Source: Bordetella genomosp. 11
GTDB taxonomy: Bacteria; Pseudomonadota; Gammaproteobacteria; Burkholderiales; Burkholderiaceae_B
Length of the DNA: 64,000 nt
Assembly (NCBI RefSeq): GCF_002261215.1
Contig: NZ_NEVS01000004.1
Span: 2,542,001-2,606,000, forward strand
Direction: 5' to 3'
This document shows, piece by piece, positions 46,698 to 58,262 of the stretch. Position 1 is the stretch's first letter, and the number at the start of each line of letters is the position of its first letter. The notes beneath the pieces were generated by a model. That model had not been told where the DNA came from, did not search any database, and worked only from the letters and a program-made list of their open reading frames with translations. A program made the translations under genes and the position numbers.

Positions 46698-47297
46698 ATG
46701 GATAACGCTTTTCTCGACGCGCTGAAGCGCCGTCGCACGCAATACGCGCTAGGCAGCAAACTTCCCGTATCCCACGAAGCCGTCACGGCGCTGATCCAGG
46801 AAGCCATCAAGCACACTCCCTCGTCCTTCAACTCCCAAAGCTCGCGAGCCGTCATCCTGTTCGGCGCGCAGAGCACCAAACTATGGGACATCGCCAAGGA
46901 CACGCTGCGCAAGATCGTGCCGGCCGACGCCTTCGTCAACACCGAGAAGAAACTCAACAGCTTCGCCGCCGGTGCGGGGACTGTCCTCTTCTTCGAAGAC
47001 CAGGACGTGGTCAAGGGCCTGCAGGAGAAATTCCCGCTCTACGCCGACAACTTCCCGGTATGGTCGGAACAGGCCGGCGGCATGGCGCAATTGTCGGTGT
47101 GGTCGACCCTGGCCAACGCCGGCATCGGCGCCAGCCTGCAGCACTACAACCCGGTGATCGACGAGGCCGTCGCGAAGGAATGGAACATTCCCGCCAGCTG
47201 GAAGCTGCGCGCCCAAATGCCGTTCGGCTCCAATGAAGCTCCCTTCGGCGAGAAGGCCTTCATGGACGACACGCAGCGCTTCCGCGTGCATCATTAA
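46698..47297 (+). CDS. Nitroreductase-family oxidoreductase (FRM2/HBN1-like)
   Basis: This 199-residue FMN-dependent protein of the nitroreductase fold belongs to the branch with MDNAFLDALKRRRTQYAL and IKHTPSSFNSQSSRAV, where the Arg/Ser cluster binds FMN phosphate. The WSTLANAGIGASLQHYNPVID segment closes the active site. Members of this FRM2-like group reduce nitroaromatics or quinones in vitro, but the natural role is unclear. It lies 205 bp after ureG and is probably independent. A terminator follows. Confidence 0.9.
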   Translation: MDNAFLDALKRRRTQYALGSKLPVSHEAVTALIQEAIKHTPSSFNSQSSRAVILFGAQSTKLWDIAKDTLRKIVPADAFVNTEKKLNSFAAGAGTVLFFEDQDVVKGLQEKFPLYADNFPVWSEQAGGMAQLSVWSTLANAGIGASLQHYNPVIDEAVAKEWNIPASWKLRAQMPFGSNEAPFGEKAFMDDTQRFRVHH

Positions 47298-47304
47298 GAC
47301 CGTG

Positions 47305-47330
47305 ACGCCCGGCCTCGCTTGCCGGGCGTT
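47305..47330. terminator. Terminator between nitroreductase and Bug genes
   Basis: A 9-bp stem ACGCCCGGC / GCCGGGCGT with a 7-base loop is followed by TTTCCCC on the plus strand. It lies in the convergent spacer, 8 bp after the nitroreductase stop. Confidence 0.7.
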
Positions 47331-47346
47331 TCCCCCTGTGCTCGCG

Positions 47347-48336
47347 TCAGCGAGGCTTGATATTCCTTTCCCGGATGATCGTCGTCCACCTTTCGGTTTC
47401 TTCCGCGATCAACTGGCCCAGCGCCTCCGGAGTATTGGGGCGTAAAGGCGCGATATAGCCTTGGGACGTGAAGGCCTCCTGTACCTCCGGTTTCGACAAT
47501 ACCGAATTGATCGAGTCGTTCAAGCGCTTGATCGCGGTCACCGGTGTACCGGCAGGCGCCATCAGTCCAAACCACGCGTCCAGGTCTATCCCCGACAGGC
47601 CGGCCTCTTCGACCGTGGGAACGTCGGGCAATATGGCGGCCCGTTGCGTTGACAGTACGGCTATCGGACGCGCGCTACCTGCCTGGATATGGGGTATGGC
47701 AGCCGGCAACGCGGCGATCAAAAAGTCCACACGGCCACCGATAACGTCGGTGAATGCCGGTGCGCTGCCGCGATACGCCACATGCAGGATACTGGTGTGG
47801 GTCTCTTGCTGGAACAGTTCGCACATAAGATGCGCTGTGGAGCCCACGCCTGTTGAAGCGCAGCTCACCGCGCCAGGGTAGGCTTGGGCGAGTCCTACAA
47901 CATCCTCGATATCTTCCACCGGCCCACTGCTGCCGGCCACGAAGACCGTAGGCACCCTTGCCAGAAGCCCCACCGGCACCAGATCGCTATGTATGTCGAA
48001 CTTCAGATGTTCGTACATGATCTTGTGTATCGTGTTGGGACGGACGCTGATAAAAAGCGTGTATCCATCGGGGGCTGCGCGCGCGACGAACTCCGCCGCG
48101 ACATTGCCGGCCGCGCCCGGGCGATTACTGACCAGGACCTTCTGGCCCAGATCGTCCGCCATATGCTTGGCGAGCAGACGCGCCAGGCCATCCGCCCCAC
48201 CGCCCGGCGCCGCCCCAACGATCAGATTGATGGCGCGTTCGGGATAAGCCACTTCGGTATCGGAAGCGAGAGCACCCATAGGAAAGCCGGTTCCTATAAG
48301 CGTGATTATGGCAAGTTCCCGCTTGCAGAATTTCAT
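47347..48336 (-). CDS. Bug-family periplasmic solute-binding protein (third of a tandem set)
   Basis: This 329-residue secreted TctC/Bug receptor starts MKFCKRELAIITLIGTGFPM, a signal peptide ending near ALASD. Family blocks are INLIVGAAPGGGADGLARL, VSNRPGAAGNVAAEFV, ASTGVGSTAHLMCELFQQ and HVAYRGSAPAFTDVIGGRVD. It closely resembles the gene at the other end of the triplet (shared MKFCKREL start, ETERWT end), so the two are recent paralogues. It is last in transcription order behind the oxidase and two other Bug genes. No tctAB genes lie nearby. The ligand is unknown. Confidence 0.9.
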   Translation of the reverse strand: MKFCKRELAIITLIGTGFPMGALASDTEVAYPERAINLIVGAAPGGGADGLARLLAKHMADDLGQKVLVSNRPGAAGNVAAEFVARAAPDGYTLFISVRPNTIHKIMYEHLKFDIHSDLVPVGLLARVPTVFVAGSSGPVEDIEDVVGLAQAYPGAVSCASTGVGSTAHLMCELFQQETHTSILHVAYRGSAPAFTDVIGGRVDFLIAALPAAIPHIQAGSARPIAVLSTQRAAILPDVPTVEEAGLSGIDLDAWFGLMAPAGTPVTAIKRLNDSINSVLSKPEVQEAFTSQGYIAPLRPNTPEALGQLIAEETERWTTIIRERNIKPR

Positions 48337-48387
48337 CGTTGACTCCGTTATTGTGTGGTGAAGTACCGATCGCTCGAAAGATGGCAG

Positions 48388-49350
48388 TCACGGGCTCTCT
48401 GCCACGCATCGGTGCTCGCCCCCTACGACGTGGCGGCTTGCGCTCAGGGGTACGACATAGCCTCGGCCGGCCAAGGTGGCTCGCAGGCCGGGATTCATCA
48501 AGACCGTATTGACCGCCTCATTCAGCTTCGCGATCACAGGCTGCGGCGTCCCCGCAGGCGCCATCAGGCCGAACCAGGTTTCGAGATTGACGCCAGGAAC
48601 GCCCGCTTCCGCCAGGGTAGGCGTGTCCTCGATAGCGGGGAGCCTTGCGTCGGACATCAATGCGATCGCGCGAACCGCCCCTGCCTTGATGTAAGGAAGC
48701 GAGCCGGGCAACGAGAAGATCAGCATATCGACTCGGCCGCTGATGACGTCCGCCATCGCGGCAGCGCCACCCCGGTAAGGCACATGCAAGAGCTCGATCC
48801 CGGTTTGCTGCTGGAACAGTTCGCCCAGCAGATGGGTATCCGATCCGACACCGGTGGATGCGTACGTCAGCCGGCCCGGATGCGCACTCGCAAACGCAAT
48901 AAGGTCCGCGATGGTTGCGATGAAGGTCCCGCTGGCCGTGACGATGACATTCGGTACCTTGGCGAGCACGCCGACAGGCGCAAAATCGCTCGCGACATCG
49001 AAATCGAAGTTTCCATACATCGTCTTGTGGATCGTATTGGCGCGTGTACTGATATAAAGCGTGTACCCATCCGGCCTGGCGTGCGCCACGGCTTCTGCCG
49101 CGATATTGCTTGCCGCACCCGGCTTGTTGTGGACCACGACCTTTTGCTTCAGCTCGCGCGCCAGATATTCGCCCAGCGATCGTGCCAGGATGTCTGCGCC
49201 GCCGCCGGGCGGATAGCCGACCGTCAAAGCAATTGGCCGCTTCGGATACGGGCGCTCCGTAGAGAACGCCCGTGCTCCGGCATGCAGCAAGCCACCAAGC
49301 ACCGCAAACGCGGCCAACCGTCTTTTGCGGTGCTGTACCCTTGTATCCAT
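48388..49350 (-). CDS. Bug-family periplasmic solute-binding protein (middle copy), altered C-terminus
   Basis: This 320-residue TctC/Bug receptor begins MDTRVQHRKRRLAAFAVLGG, a signal-like segment. Core blocks are IALTVGYPPGGGADILARSL, VVHNKPGAASNIAAEAVA, STGVGSDTHLLGELFQQQ and HVPYRGGAAAMADVISGRVD. After GYVVPL the sequence departs from its neighbours: instead of a 25-30 residue helix ending ETERW-T-x-I-x-R it ends SASRHVVGGEHRCVAESP. Another frame shows a weak TAIxR-like echo, so a frameshift near the end is possible. It may still fold, but the last helix of the lobe would be lost. Confidence 0.85.
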   Translation of the reverse strand: MDTRVQHRKRRLAAFAVLGGLLHAGARAFSTERPYPKRPIALTVGYPPGGGADILARSLGEYLARELKQKVVVHNKPGAASNIAAEAVAHARPDGYTLYISTRANTIHKTMYGNFDFDVASDFAPVGVLAKVPNVIVTASGTFIATIADLIAFASAHPGRLTYASTGVGSDTHLLGELFQQQTGIELLHVPYRGGAAAMADVISGRVDMLIFSLPGSLPYIKAGAVRAIALMSDARLPAIEDTPTLAEAGVPGVNLETWFGLMAPAGTPQPVIAKLNEAVNTVLMNPGLRATLAGRGYVVPLSASRHVVGGEHRCVAESP

Positions 49351-49406
49351 GTGCTCTCGTCGTCGGAAGAAATGCGGATTGCCCGGCATACGCCCAGCGA
49401 AACGTA

Positions 49407-50396
49407 TCAACCCGGTCGGATGCCTCGCTCCCGGGCTATCGCTGTCCATCTTTCGGTTTCTTCGGCGATCAATTGGCCGAACGTCTCTGCCGTATTGGGC
49501 TGTAGCGGTGCAACATAGCCTTGCGCCATGAAGGCAGCTTGCAAGGCTGGATTCAATAGCACGGCATTAATGGATTCGTTCAATCGCTGGGCCACGCGCT
49601 GTGGGGTCCCCGCGGGAGCCATTAGGCCAAACCACGTGTCGACACTAAGGCCAGGGAAGCCGGTCTCATCCAATGTAGGTACCTGCGGGATGGTTGCTGC
49701 CCTTTGCCGCGACATCACGGCAATAGGCCGGGCCGTGCCGGCTTGAATGTGTGCCAGCGCCGCCGGCAAGACGGAAAACAACAGATCCACACGGCCGCCG
49801 GCCAAGTCGACGAAGCCGGGAGCGCTGCCTTTGTACGCGATGTGCAGCATGCTTGTTTTCGTCTCGCGCTGAAACAGCTCGCATAGCAAATGGCCAGTCG
49901 AGCCGACCCCGGATGAAGCGCAAGTCAGTGATTCAGGATGAGCTTCAGAAAGCGCAACGACATCCCGGACATGCCCGATAGACGACTGCGCGCTGGTCAC
50001 GATGACGTTGGGTACGGTGGCGAGGAGCCCGATAGGAACCAGGTCCTTGCTCATGTCGAACCGGAGATGTTCATACATCGTCTTGTGTGTCGTGTTCGAG
50101 CGAGTACTGAGATACACCGTATAGCCGTCCGGCACGGCCCGGGCCACGAACTCGGCGGCGACATTGCTCGCGGCTCCCGGACGGTTATCGATGATTACCC
50201 TTTGGCCCAGTTCATCCCCGAGATGCTTGGCCACAATCCGAGCCAGACCGTCGGATCCTCCCCCCGGCGTGAAACCGACGACCAGTGTGATCGGACGCTG
50301 CGGATACACGGCTTCCGGTTCGGATGCGAATACGGCCATAGGTAATAGACCACCGATCAGGGAAATAGCCGCCAACTCCCGTTTGCAGAACTTCAT
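49407..50396 (-). CDS. Bug-family periplasmic solute-binding protein (first copy)
   Basis: This 329-residue TctC/Bug receptor has the signal MKFCKRELAAISLIGGLLPM. Mature blocks are ITLVVGFTPGGGSDGLARIV, IDNRPGAASNVAAEFV, ASSGVGSTGHLLCELFQRE and HIAYKGSAPGFVDLAGGRVD. The start at 50396 is preferred over an in-frame ATG 12 bp upstream because GGAGACGG precedes it and because the paralogue 2 kb away starts with the same eight residues. It is 243 bp behind the Tat-exported oxidase gene on the same strand and likely shares its regulation. The ligand is unknown. Confidence 0.9.
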   Translation of the reverse strand: MKFCKRELAAISLIGGLLPMAVFASEPEAVYPQRPITLVVGFTPGGGSDGLARIVAKHLGDELGQRVIIDNRPGAASNVAAEFVARAVPDGYTVYLSTRSNTTHKTMYEHLRFDMSKDLVPIGLLATVPNVIVTSAQSSIGHVRDVVALSEAHPESLTCASSGVGSTGHLLCELFQRETKTSMLHIAYKGSAPGFVDLAGGRVDLLFSVLPAALAHIQAGTARPIAVMSRQRAATIPQVPTLDETGFPGLSVDTWFGLMAPAGTPQRVAQRLNESINAVLLNPALQAAFMAQGYVAPLQPNTAETFGQLIAEETERWTAIARERGIRPG

Positions 50397-50639
50397 TTCC
50401 GTCTCCATATACTCTCGCAGTCAGAAAGAAAAGTTGACTCCACGTTAGGAGCGACGGCATCAGTGGCCTGTTATATAGGCGGGTTCCTTTTCCTTTGTTG
50501 CCGGGCACAGATATCCGGCAGTCCGCCCACGTCTTCCCGGCGGCAACAATCGAGGCGAACGATTTGAGGGTGCGAGCGCATCCTGCGCGGTCAAGATGTT
50601 GCCCGCGGATACGACGATCCGCGCAAATGCGAGCCCCTG

Positions 50640-51854
50640 CTAGAACGCAGGCCGACCTCGCGGCATGTTTTCGAACATCTCGCCTAGCCGCCGCACGGCG
50701 GTTTCGGATTCCGCGACGTCAGGAGTATCGTCACTATTGTTGTAGTCTCCTCCATGCCCCTTGCTGCGAACCACCAGACCATCGCTTCTCGGCACGACAT
50801 TGAACTGATGGGTGCTAAGGCCATAGGTGACCTCCTGCTGCGGCACTAGCCGCGCGGTCTGCCCGCGTATGGGAATGATGGATTCATCACTGAACAGCTG
50901 CCTGGCACCGTAACCGGTCGCATTGATGACGACATCCTCCGGTAGATCCAGCAAATCGGCCGCCTGCACAAACTCAACGACCTTAATGCACCCTCCCGAT
51001 CCGAGGAACCCCGTTATAAGCATGTGTGCGTACGCGCTGATGTTGAACATCAAGGTCGTCCAACGGCGCACGTAAGGCTGCGGAAACGGATGACCGGTCG
51101 CGCAGAGATCCACAAACCGCGGAATGAAATCGCGCGATCGATCCCTCAGCCTGCCGTAACGCGGCTCACCCTCTACAACGTCCGATTGCAGCGCGAACGG
51201 CGTATCGGATAGCGAATAGCCACGAATCCATTCGATGGGCTTACCCGGCAGGCCCAGCAAGTTCTGGTATCTGGCAAACGATGTGGCCGCCATCGTCTTC
51301 CAACGCTCGGCCAGAGCCGATGCGTGCGCCGCGTCGCACAGTTGCGAATCGGGGGTCCATAGTCCCGTGGCGGCCATGGAATAGGCCTCCAGGGGCGGAG
51401 CCTTGGTGTAGATGCAAACTGGCAGGCCCGCTTGTCGCGCCAGAACTGCTGACGTCAGTCCCATTGCGCCGCCGCCGATCACCGCGATCGAACGAGCGCC
51501 CGCCGCCTGCGCAAGCCGCAACGCCAGTGTGCTCGAGCCCCACGACAGCGACCAGCCGGCGCCGCCGTGTCCGTAGTTGTGCACGATGGTCTTGGCGCCC
51601 AGCACTTGCGTTTCGACACGCGGGCCCGCATGACGGAAGGGGCGCAGGCCGACCCGCACATCCGTTATGCGATCCGTCCTGGCCTGGATGGGCACGACAT
51701 CCGCATAATTTTCCAAACAGGAAGCCGATGCAGGCATAGGCGCGCTGGAATCCCGGCTGGCGGTTCCCACGTTTCTTGCCGGCAGTACGAGGGCAGGCGC
51801 GGACGATAACGCCAGCGTGGCGGCTGCCTGCCGCAGAAACCGACGTCGCTGCAT
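50640..51854 (-). CDS. Tat-exported FAD oxidoreductase of the DAO superfamily, motifs in permuted order
   Basis: This 404-residue protein has a twin-arginine leader (MQRRRFLRQAAATLALSSAP). The DAO-type motifs GLRPFR (69-74) and VHNYGHGGAGWSLSWG (91-106), which lie at the C-terminus of D-amino-acid oxidases, come first. The FAD loop GGGAMG (127-132), normally at the very N-terminus, follows, then the INATGYGA region (310-317) and a C-terminus without the HNYGHGG segment. The order equals a circular permutation of the DAAO fold. It may oxidise a D-amino acid or amine in the periplasm; the three Bug genes downstream suggest a shared substrate. Substrate and activity are inference. Confidence 0.85.
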   Translation of the reverse strand: MQRRRFLRQAAATLALSSAPALVLPARNVGTASRDSSAPMPASASCLENYADVVPIQARTDRITDVRVGLRPFRHAGPRVETQVLGAKTIVHNYGHGGAGWSLSWGSSTLALRLAQAAGARSIAVIGGGAMGLTSAVLARQAGLPVCIYTKAPPLEAYSMAATGLWTPDSQLCDAAHASALAERWKTMAATSFARYQNLLGLPGKPIEWIRGYSLSDTPFALQSDVVEGEPRYGRLRDRSRDFIPRFVDLCATGHPFPQPYVRRWTTLMFNISAYAHMLITGFLGSGGCIKVVEFVQAADLLDLPEDVVINATGYGARQLFSDESIIPIRGQTARLVPQQEVTYGLSTHQFNVVPRSDGLVVRSKGHGGDYNNSDDTPDVAESETAVRRLGEMFENMPRGRPAF

Positions 51855-51929
51855 AACGCTACTTTCCTTGCCGTCCGATGGGGCCGCTTCAGTGCCGAAC
51901 AAAGACAGCAGGTTCCTTTACCGCCACGC

Positions 51930-51974
51930 AAAAAAATTGGCCTTTCCTGGGCATCGCTGCCAAGGAAAGGCCAA
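51930..51974 (-). terminator. Strong intrinsic terminator of the rimP-typA operon
   Basis: On the minus strand TTGGCCTTTCC pairs perfectly with GGAAAGGCCAA across a 16-base loop, and TTTTTTT follows. It lies 21 bp after the typA stop and insulates the oxidase gene from the translation operon. Confidence 0.9.
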
Positions 51975-51994
51975 CAGAAACGAAGCGCTGGGCG

Positions 51995-53821
<1,827 letters not shown>

Positions 53822-53831
53822 AAACGATCCT

Positions 53832-54569
53832 TTAAGGTAAGGCGGGCGCGAGGCCCGCCGGCAATTCATTCAGGGGCAGTAATGCCAGCTTGGGGTCCGG
53901 CATCGCCTGCAGCGCGTCCAGCGTGACGGCGCGGTCCAGCGCGAAAGGGCCGACCTGCGTGCGCCGCAAGGCCACGAGATGCGCGTAACAGCCCAGCTCG
54001 CGTCCGATATCCTGGGCCAGCGTCCGCAAATAGGTACCTTTGCTGCACGACACATCGATCACCGCCGTCATGCCGTCGCAGGACAGCAGTTCGACGCGAT
54101 GCAAGGTGACCTGCCGGGGCTCGCGCTCGACTTCCACACCGGCGCGTGCGTACTCGTACAAAGGCTTGCCGTCACGCTTCAATGCGGAATACATCGGCGG
54201 AACCTGGGTAATCGTGCCCTGAAAACGTGACAGCACGTCGCGCAGGGCCGCTTCGTCCACACCGGCGAAACCTTCGCGCGCGCGCGCCACGACGTTGCCC
54301 GTGAGGTCGCCGGAATCGGTTTCCTCGCCGAAACGCAGCGTGGCGCGATAGCCTTTGTCCGCGCCCAGCATGACGCCGCACAGCTTGGTACCCTTGCCCA
54401 TGCAGCACACCAGCAGCCCAGTGGCGAACGGATCCAGCGTACCCGTATGGCCGGCCTTGGCGGCATCCATCGCACGCCGCGCGCGCTGCAAGGCATGGTT
54501 GCTGGACAAGCCTTCGGGCTTGTCCAGCAGCAGGACACCGTCGAGCATCAGCCCGCGTCGTTTGGCCAT
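53832..54569 (-). CDS. truB: tRNA pseudouridine(55) synthase
   Basis: This 245-residue enzyme makes pseudouridine 55 in the T-arm of tRNAs. The nucleophile is Asp46 in [12 protein letters not shown]. The start has [15 protein letters not shown], and [17 protein letters not shown] and [19 protein letters not shown] are further signatures. It is somewhat shorter than E. coli TruB and its C-terminal PUA-like part is reduced. It sits 36 bp after rbfA. Confidence 0.96.
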   Translation of the reverse strand: MAKRRGLMLDGVLLLDKPEGLSSNHALQRARRAMDAAKAGHTGTLDPFATGLLVCCMGKGTKLCGVMLGADKGYRATLRFGEETDSGDLTGNVVARAREGFAGVDEAALRDVLSRFQGTITQVPPMYSALKRDGKPLYEYARAGVEVEREPRQVTLHRVELLSCDGMTAVIDVSCSKGTYLRTLAQDIGRELGCYAHLVALRRTQVGPFALDRAVTLDALQAMPDPKLALLPLNELPAGLAPALP

Positions 54570-54605
54570 CGTCTTATCCGAGAAAAACGCCGTGACGACA
54601 GCCCC

Positions 54606-55007
54606 TCAGGACTGGTCTTCCGGTTCGTCGGGTTCCGTCCGGTAGGAACCGGGCTGGTTGGCACGATCGATCAGACGCGACATCTCTATCCCGCGCGCGA
54701 CCTGTTCGTCATGCACGAAACGCAACGTCGGCACCGTATGGATATGCAGCATGCGGTACAGCTGCGAATGCAGCCAGCCCGCCTTGTCGTTGAGCAGGCC
54801 CTCGGCCACCCCCGGTTCGGCGCCCAGCACGGTGAAATACACCTTGGCGTGCGCGTAGTCCGCGGACAGTTCGACACCCGACAGCGTGATCAGCCCGGCC
54901 CGCGCGACATCCATTTCGCGCTGGATCAGGCCGGCCAGGTCCTTCTGGATCTGGTCGGCCAGCCGCAGGTTGCGGCCGGGGATCGCTTTGGTTTTATGAC
55001 GGCTCAT
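54606..55007 (-). CDS. rbfA: Ribosome-binding factor A
   Basis: This 133-residue KH-like 30S maturation factor binds near the 16S 5' helix. Blocks [33 protein letters not shown] and [20 protein letters not shown] are typical. The C-terminus is short and acidic. It lies between infB and truB, the conserved order. Confidence 0.96.
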   Translation of the reverse strand: MSRHKTKAIPGRNLRLADQIQKDLAGLIQREMDVARAGLITLSGVELSADYAHAKVYFTVLGAEPGVAEGLLNDKAGWLHSQLYRMLHIHTVPTLRFVHDEQVARGIEMSRLIDRANQPGSYRTEPDEPEDQS

Positions 55008-55025
55008 GCGCTGAGCGCGGGATGC

Positions 55026-58000
55026 TTACAGCGTCCGCGCGATTTCCTTGATCTCGAAGACTTCCAGCTGGTCGCCCACCTGGATGTCGTTGTTGCCGCG
55101 CAGCGTCAGGCCGCAATCGAAGCCGGCCTTGACCTCGCGGACATCGTCCTTGAACCGGCGCAGCGAATCCAGATGGCCGGTCCAGGTGACCACGTTGTTG
55201 CGCAACAAGCGTACCTGCGCATCGCGGCGGACGATACCGTCGAGCACCATGCAACCGGCGATGTTGCCGACGCGGGAGACGGTGTAGATCTCGCGGATTT
55301 CCACCAGCCCGATGATTTCCTCGCGCTTTTCCGGTGCCAGCATGCCCGACATGGCTGCCTTAACCTCATCCACGGCGTCGTAGATGATGTTGTAGTAGCG
55401 CAGGTCGATGCCGTTGGACTCGGCCAGCTTCTTGACGCTCTGGTCGGCACGCACGTTGAAGCCGATGACCACCGCGTTGGATGCGATCGCCAGGTTGACG
55501 TCGCTTTCCGAAATACCGCCCACCGCGGCGTGCACGACCTGCACGCGGACTTCTTCCGTGGACAGTTTGGTCAGCGCGGCAACCAGGGCTTCCTGCGAAC
55601 CCTGCACATCGGTCTTGACGATGAGCGCGAGAGTCTGCGTGCCTTCGCCCATGTTGTCGAACATGGACTCCAGCTTGGCGGCCTGCTGGCGGGCCAGCTT
55701 GACGTCGCGGAACTTGCCCTGGCGGAACAGCGCGATTTCGCGCGCCTTGCGTTCATCCGACAGCACCATCAGTTCGTCGCCGGCGGCCGGCACATCGGTC
55801 AAGCCCTGGATTTCCACCGGAATGGAAGGACCGGCGCTTTGCACCTGCTTGCCGTTCTCGTCCAGCATGGCGCGCACGCGGCCGAAGCTGGCACCCGCCA
55901 GCACGACGTCGCCGCGCTTGAGCGTGCCGCTCTGCACCAGGATGGTCGCCACCGGACCGCGGCCCTTGTCCAGGCGCGCTTCGATGACCAGGCCCTTGGC
56001 ATGCGCGTTGACCGGCGCCTTGAGCTCCAGGATTTCGGCCTGCAGCAACACGTTTTCCAGCAAGTCGTCGATGCCCGCGCCGGTCTTGGCCGACACGCTC
56101 ACGAAAGGCACGTCGCCGCCGTATTCTTCAGGGACGACCTCTTCGGCCACCAGTTCCTGCTTGACGCGTTCCGGATTGGCGTCCGGCTTGTCGATCTTGT
56201 TCACCGCCACGACCAGCGGCACACCGGCGGCCTTGGCATGGTGGATGGCTTCACGCGTTTGCGGCATCACGCCGTCGTCCGCCGCCACCACCAGGATGAC
56301 GATGTCGGTCGCCTTGGCGCCGCGCGCCCGCATGGCGGTGAAGGCCTCGTGGCCCGGGGTATCCAGGAAGGTAACCATGCCACGGTCGGTTTCGACGTGG
56401 TAGGCACCGATGTGCTGCGTAATACCGCCAGCTTCGCCCGCGGCAACCTTGGCGCGGCGGATGTAGTCCAGCAGCGAGGTCTTGCCGTGGTCGACGTGGC
56501 CCATGACGGTCACGACAGGCGCGCGCGGCAGCAGCTCGGCATCTTCGCCCTCCGGCGCGGCGGTCTCGTCCAGGAAGGCTTCCGGATCGTCCAGCTTCGC
56601 GGCGATGGCCTTGTGGCCGAGTTCCTCGACCACGATCATGGCCGTTTCCTGGTCCAGCACCTGGTTGATGGTGACCATCTGGCCCAGCTTCATCAATTGC
56701 TTGATGACCTCGGCGGCCTTGACCGACATCTTGTGGGCGAGATCGGCCACGGTGATGGTTTCGGGCACGTGGACTTCACGCGCGATGAATTCCTGGGGAG
56801 CCTGCTCCACCACACCACGGCGATCGGACTGCTGGTTGCGGCCACCTCGGCCGCCGGACTTGCCGCCCGCCTTGCCACCCGCGCGCCAGCCATCGCGGCT
56901 GGGTGCGCCGGCCGGCTTGTCGGCGGGCTTCTTGCGGGCACTGTCGTCGGTCCACGTGGACGAGACCTCGGCGGTCTTGATCGTCTTCTTCGTGCCGGCG
57001 CCGGCACCCGGCTTGGCGTCCTTCTTGACCGCGCCGCCCGCCTTGGCGGCCGGCTTGTGCAGCGTCCCGGAAATGGCGGCGGCCGGGGCCGGCTGTTCCG
57101 GTTCCGGCGCGCGCAATACCTTGCGCGGGCGGTTCAGCATTTCACGCAGTGCCGCGGCCTCGGCCTCGGCCTGCCGCCGCGCTTCGTCACGCTGCGCGGT
57201 GCTCATGACCTGGGCCGGCGAGGCCGCGGGCGGAGGCCCACGGCGCGCGTCGCCGGCGCGCGGCCCCTTGGAAACGGCCGGCTTGGGCGGCACAGGCATG
57301 CCGGGGCGCGAACGCTCGTCCTGCGAGGGCGACGACGGCACGGCTGCGGTCGGGATCTTCGGTGCAACGGGACTTCCGGTTTCCGGCTTTTCGGAAACCG
57401 CGCTGATATCTGACGTATTCACGGGCTCTGGCTGGGCAGCTTCGACCGGCGGCTCGGCGGCGGGGCCGGCGGCGGGTGCCACGGGTGCCTCGTGTTCGGG
57501 TTCCGGCTGGATAGATTCGGGTTCGGCGTGCGCCTGATGGGCCTCCTGGGGGGCCTCCTGCGCGGCTTTCTGGACTACAGGCTCGGCCTGAGGGGCCGGC
57601 GGCGTTGCTTCGGCAGCAGCCGGCGGCACGGGCGCACGCTCGGCGACGGCCGGGGCGGCCTCGTCCTGCGGGGCCGTGGCGTCGGGTTGCGGAGCCTCGG
57701 CCGGCGCGGCAGCCGGCGCGGCCGTTGCCGTCGGCGGGACAGCCGGCGTCGCGGCAACGGGAGGCTGGACGGCCTCTGCCGTGACCGGCGCGAGCGTTGC
57801 CTCGGGCGGCTCGGTGGACTCGGCCTGGGCGCGGCCGGCGGCCGCTTCGGCGGCCAGTTCGGCCGGATCACGCTTGACGAAGACGCGTTTCTTGCGCACT
57901 TCGACCTGAATCGTGCGCGACCGGCCCGTGGCATCCGCCTGGCGGATTTCGGAGGTCTGGCGACGCGTCAGCGTGATCTTCTTGCCCTCGGCAGCCCCGC

Positions 58001-58163
58001 CATGCGCACGGCGCAGCGAGTCGAGCAGTTTCGCCTTGTCGCTGTCGGTGACGGCGTCGTCGACCGATTTGAGGTCAACGCCGGCCGAGCGCAGCTGGTC
58101 CAGCAGCACATTGGCAGGCATTTTCAGCTCGGTAGCGAACTGGGCGACGGTATTGCTCGACAT
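55026..58163 (-). CDS. infB: Translation initiation factor IF-2
   Basis: This 1045-residue GTPase places initiator tRNA on the 30S subunit. It has an IF2-N domain ([20 protein letters not shown]), a second N-domain near residue 465, and a long Ala/Pro/Glu-rich linker between (about residues 110-460). The G domain has GHVDHGKT near residue 555, [15 protein letters not shown] and NKIDKPDAN. Domains II, III and C2 follow. The linker is longer than in E. coli but common in Burkholderiales. AGGAAG precedes the ATG at 58163. Confidence 0.97.
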   Translation of the reverse strand: MSSNTVAQFATELKMPANVLLDQLRSAGVDLKSVDDAVTDSDKAKLLDSLRRAHGGAAEGKKITLTRRQTSEIRQADATGRSRTIQVEVRKKRVFVKRDPAELAAEAAAGRAQAESTEPPEATLAPVTAEAVQPPVAATPAVPPTATAAPAAAPAEAPQPDATAPQDEAAPAVAERAPVPPAAAEATPPAPQAEPVVQKAAQEAPQEAHQAHAEPESIQPEPEHEAPVAPAAGPAAEPPVEAAQPEPVNTSDISAVSEKPETGSPVAPKIPTAAVPSSPSQDERSRPGMPVPPKPAVSKGPRAGDARRGPPPAASPAQVMSTAQRDEARRQAEAEAAALREMLNRPRKVLRAPEPEQPAPAAAISGTLHKPAAKAGGAVKKDAKPGAGAGTKKTIKTAEVSSTWTDDSARKKPADKPAGAPSRDGWRAGGKAGGKSGGRGGRNQQSDRRGVVEQAPQEFIAREVHVPETITVADLAHKMSVKAAEVIKQLMKLGQMVTINQVLDQETAMIVVEELGHKAIAAKLDDPEAFLDETAAPEGEDAELLPRAPVVTVMGHVDHGKTSLLDYIRRAKVAAGEAGGITQHIGAYHVETDRGMVTFLDTPGHEAFTAMRARGAKATDIVILVVAADDGVMPQTREAIHHAKAAGVPLVVAVNKIDKPDANPERVKQELVAEEVVPEEYGGDVPFVSVSAKTGAGIDDLLENVLLQAEILELKAPVNAHAKGLVIEARLDKGRGPVATILVQSGTLKRGDVVLAGASFGRVRAMLDENGKQVQSAGPSIPVEIQGLTDVPAAGDELMVLSDERKAREIALFRQGKFRDVKLARQQAAKLESMFDNMGEGTQTLALIVKTDVQGSQEALVAALTKLSTEEVRVQVVHAAVGGISESDVNLAIASNAVVIGFNVRADQSVKKLAESNGIDLRYYNIIYDAVDEVKAAMSGMLAPEKREEIIGLVEIREIYTVSRVGNIAGCMVLDGIVRRDAQVRLLRNNVVTWTGHLDSLRRFKDDVREVKAGFDCGLTLRGNNDIQVGDQLEVFEIKEIARTL

Positions 58164-58262
58164 TAGGCTTTCTTCCTGTGTACGGCGATATAACAATATG
58201 ACTAGCGCTATCCAATAAAACAAGTTCGGGAAGACGCGCTTGGGCGCTTCCCCGCCTAGGTA

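Noticed and set aside
54447..57413. A 988-codon open frame on the plus strand
   Set aside because: It is antisense to infB and truB/rbfA, shows no family motif, and reflects GC-rich codon bias.
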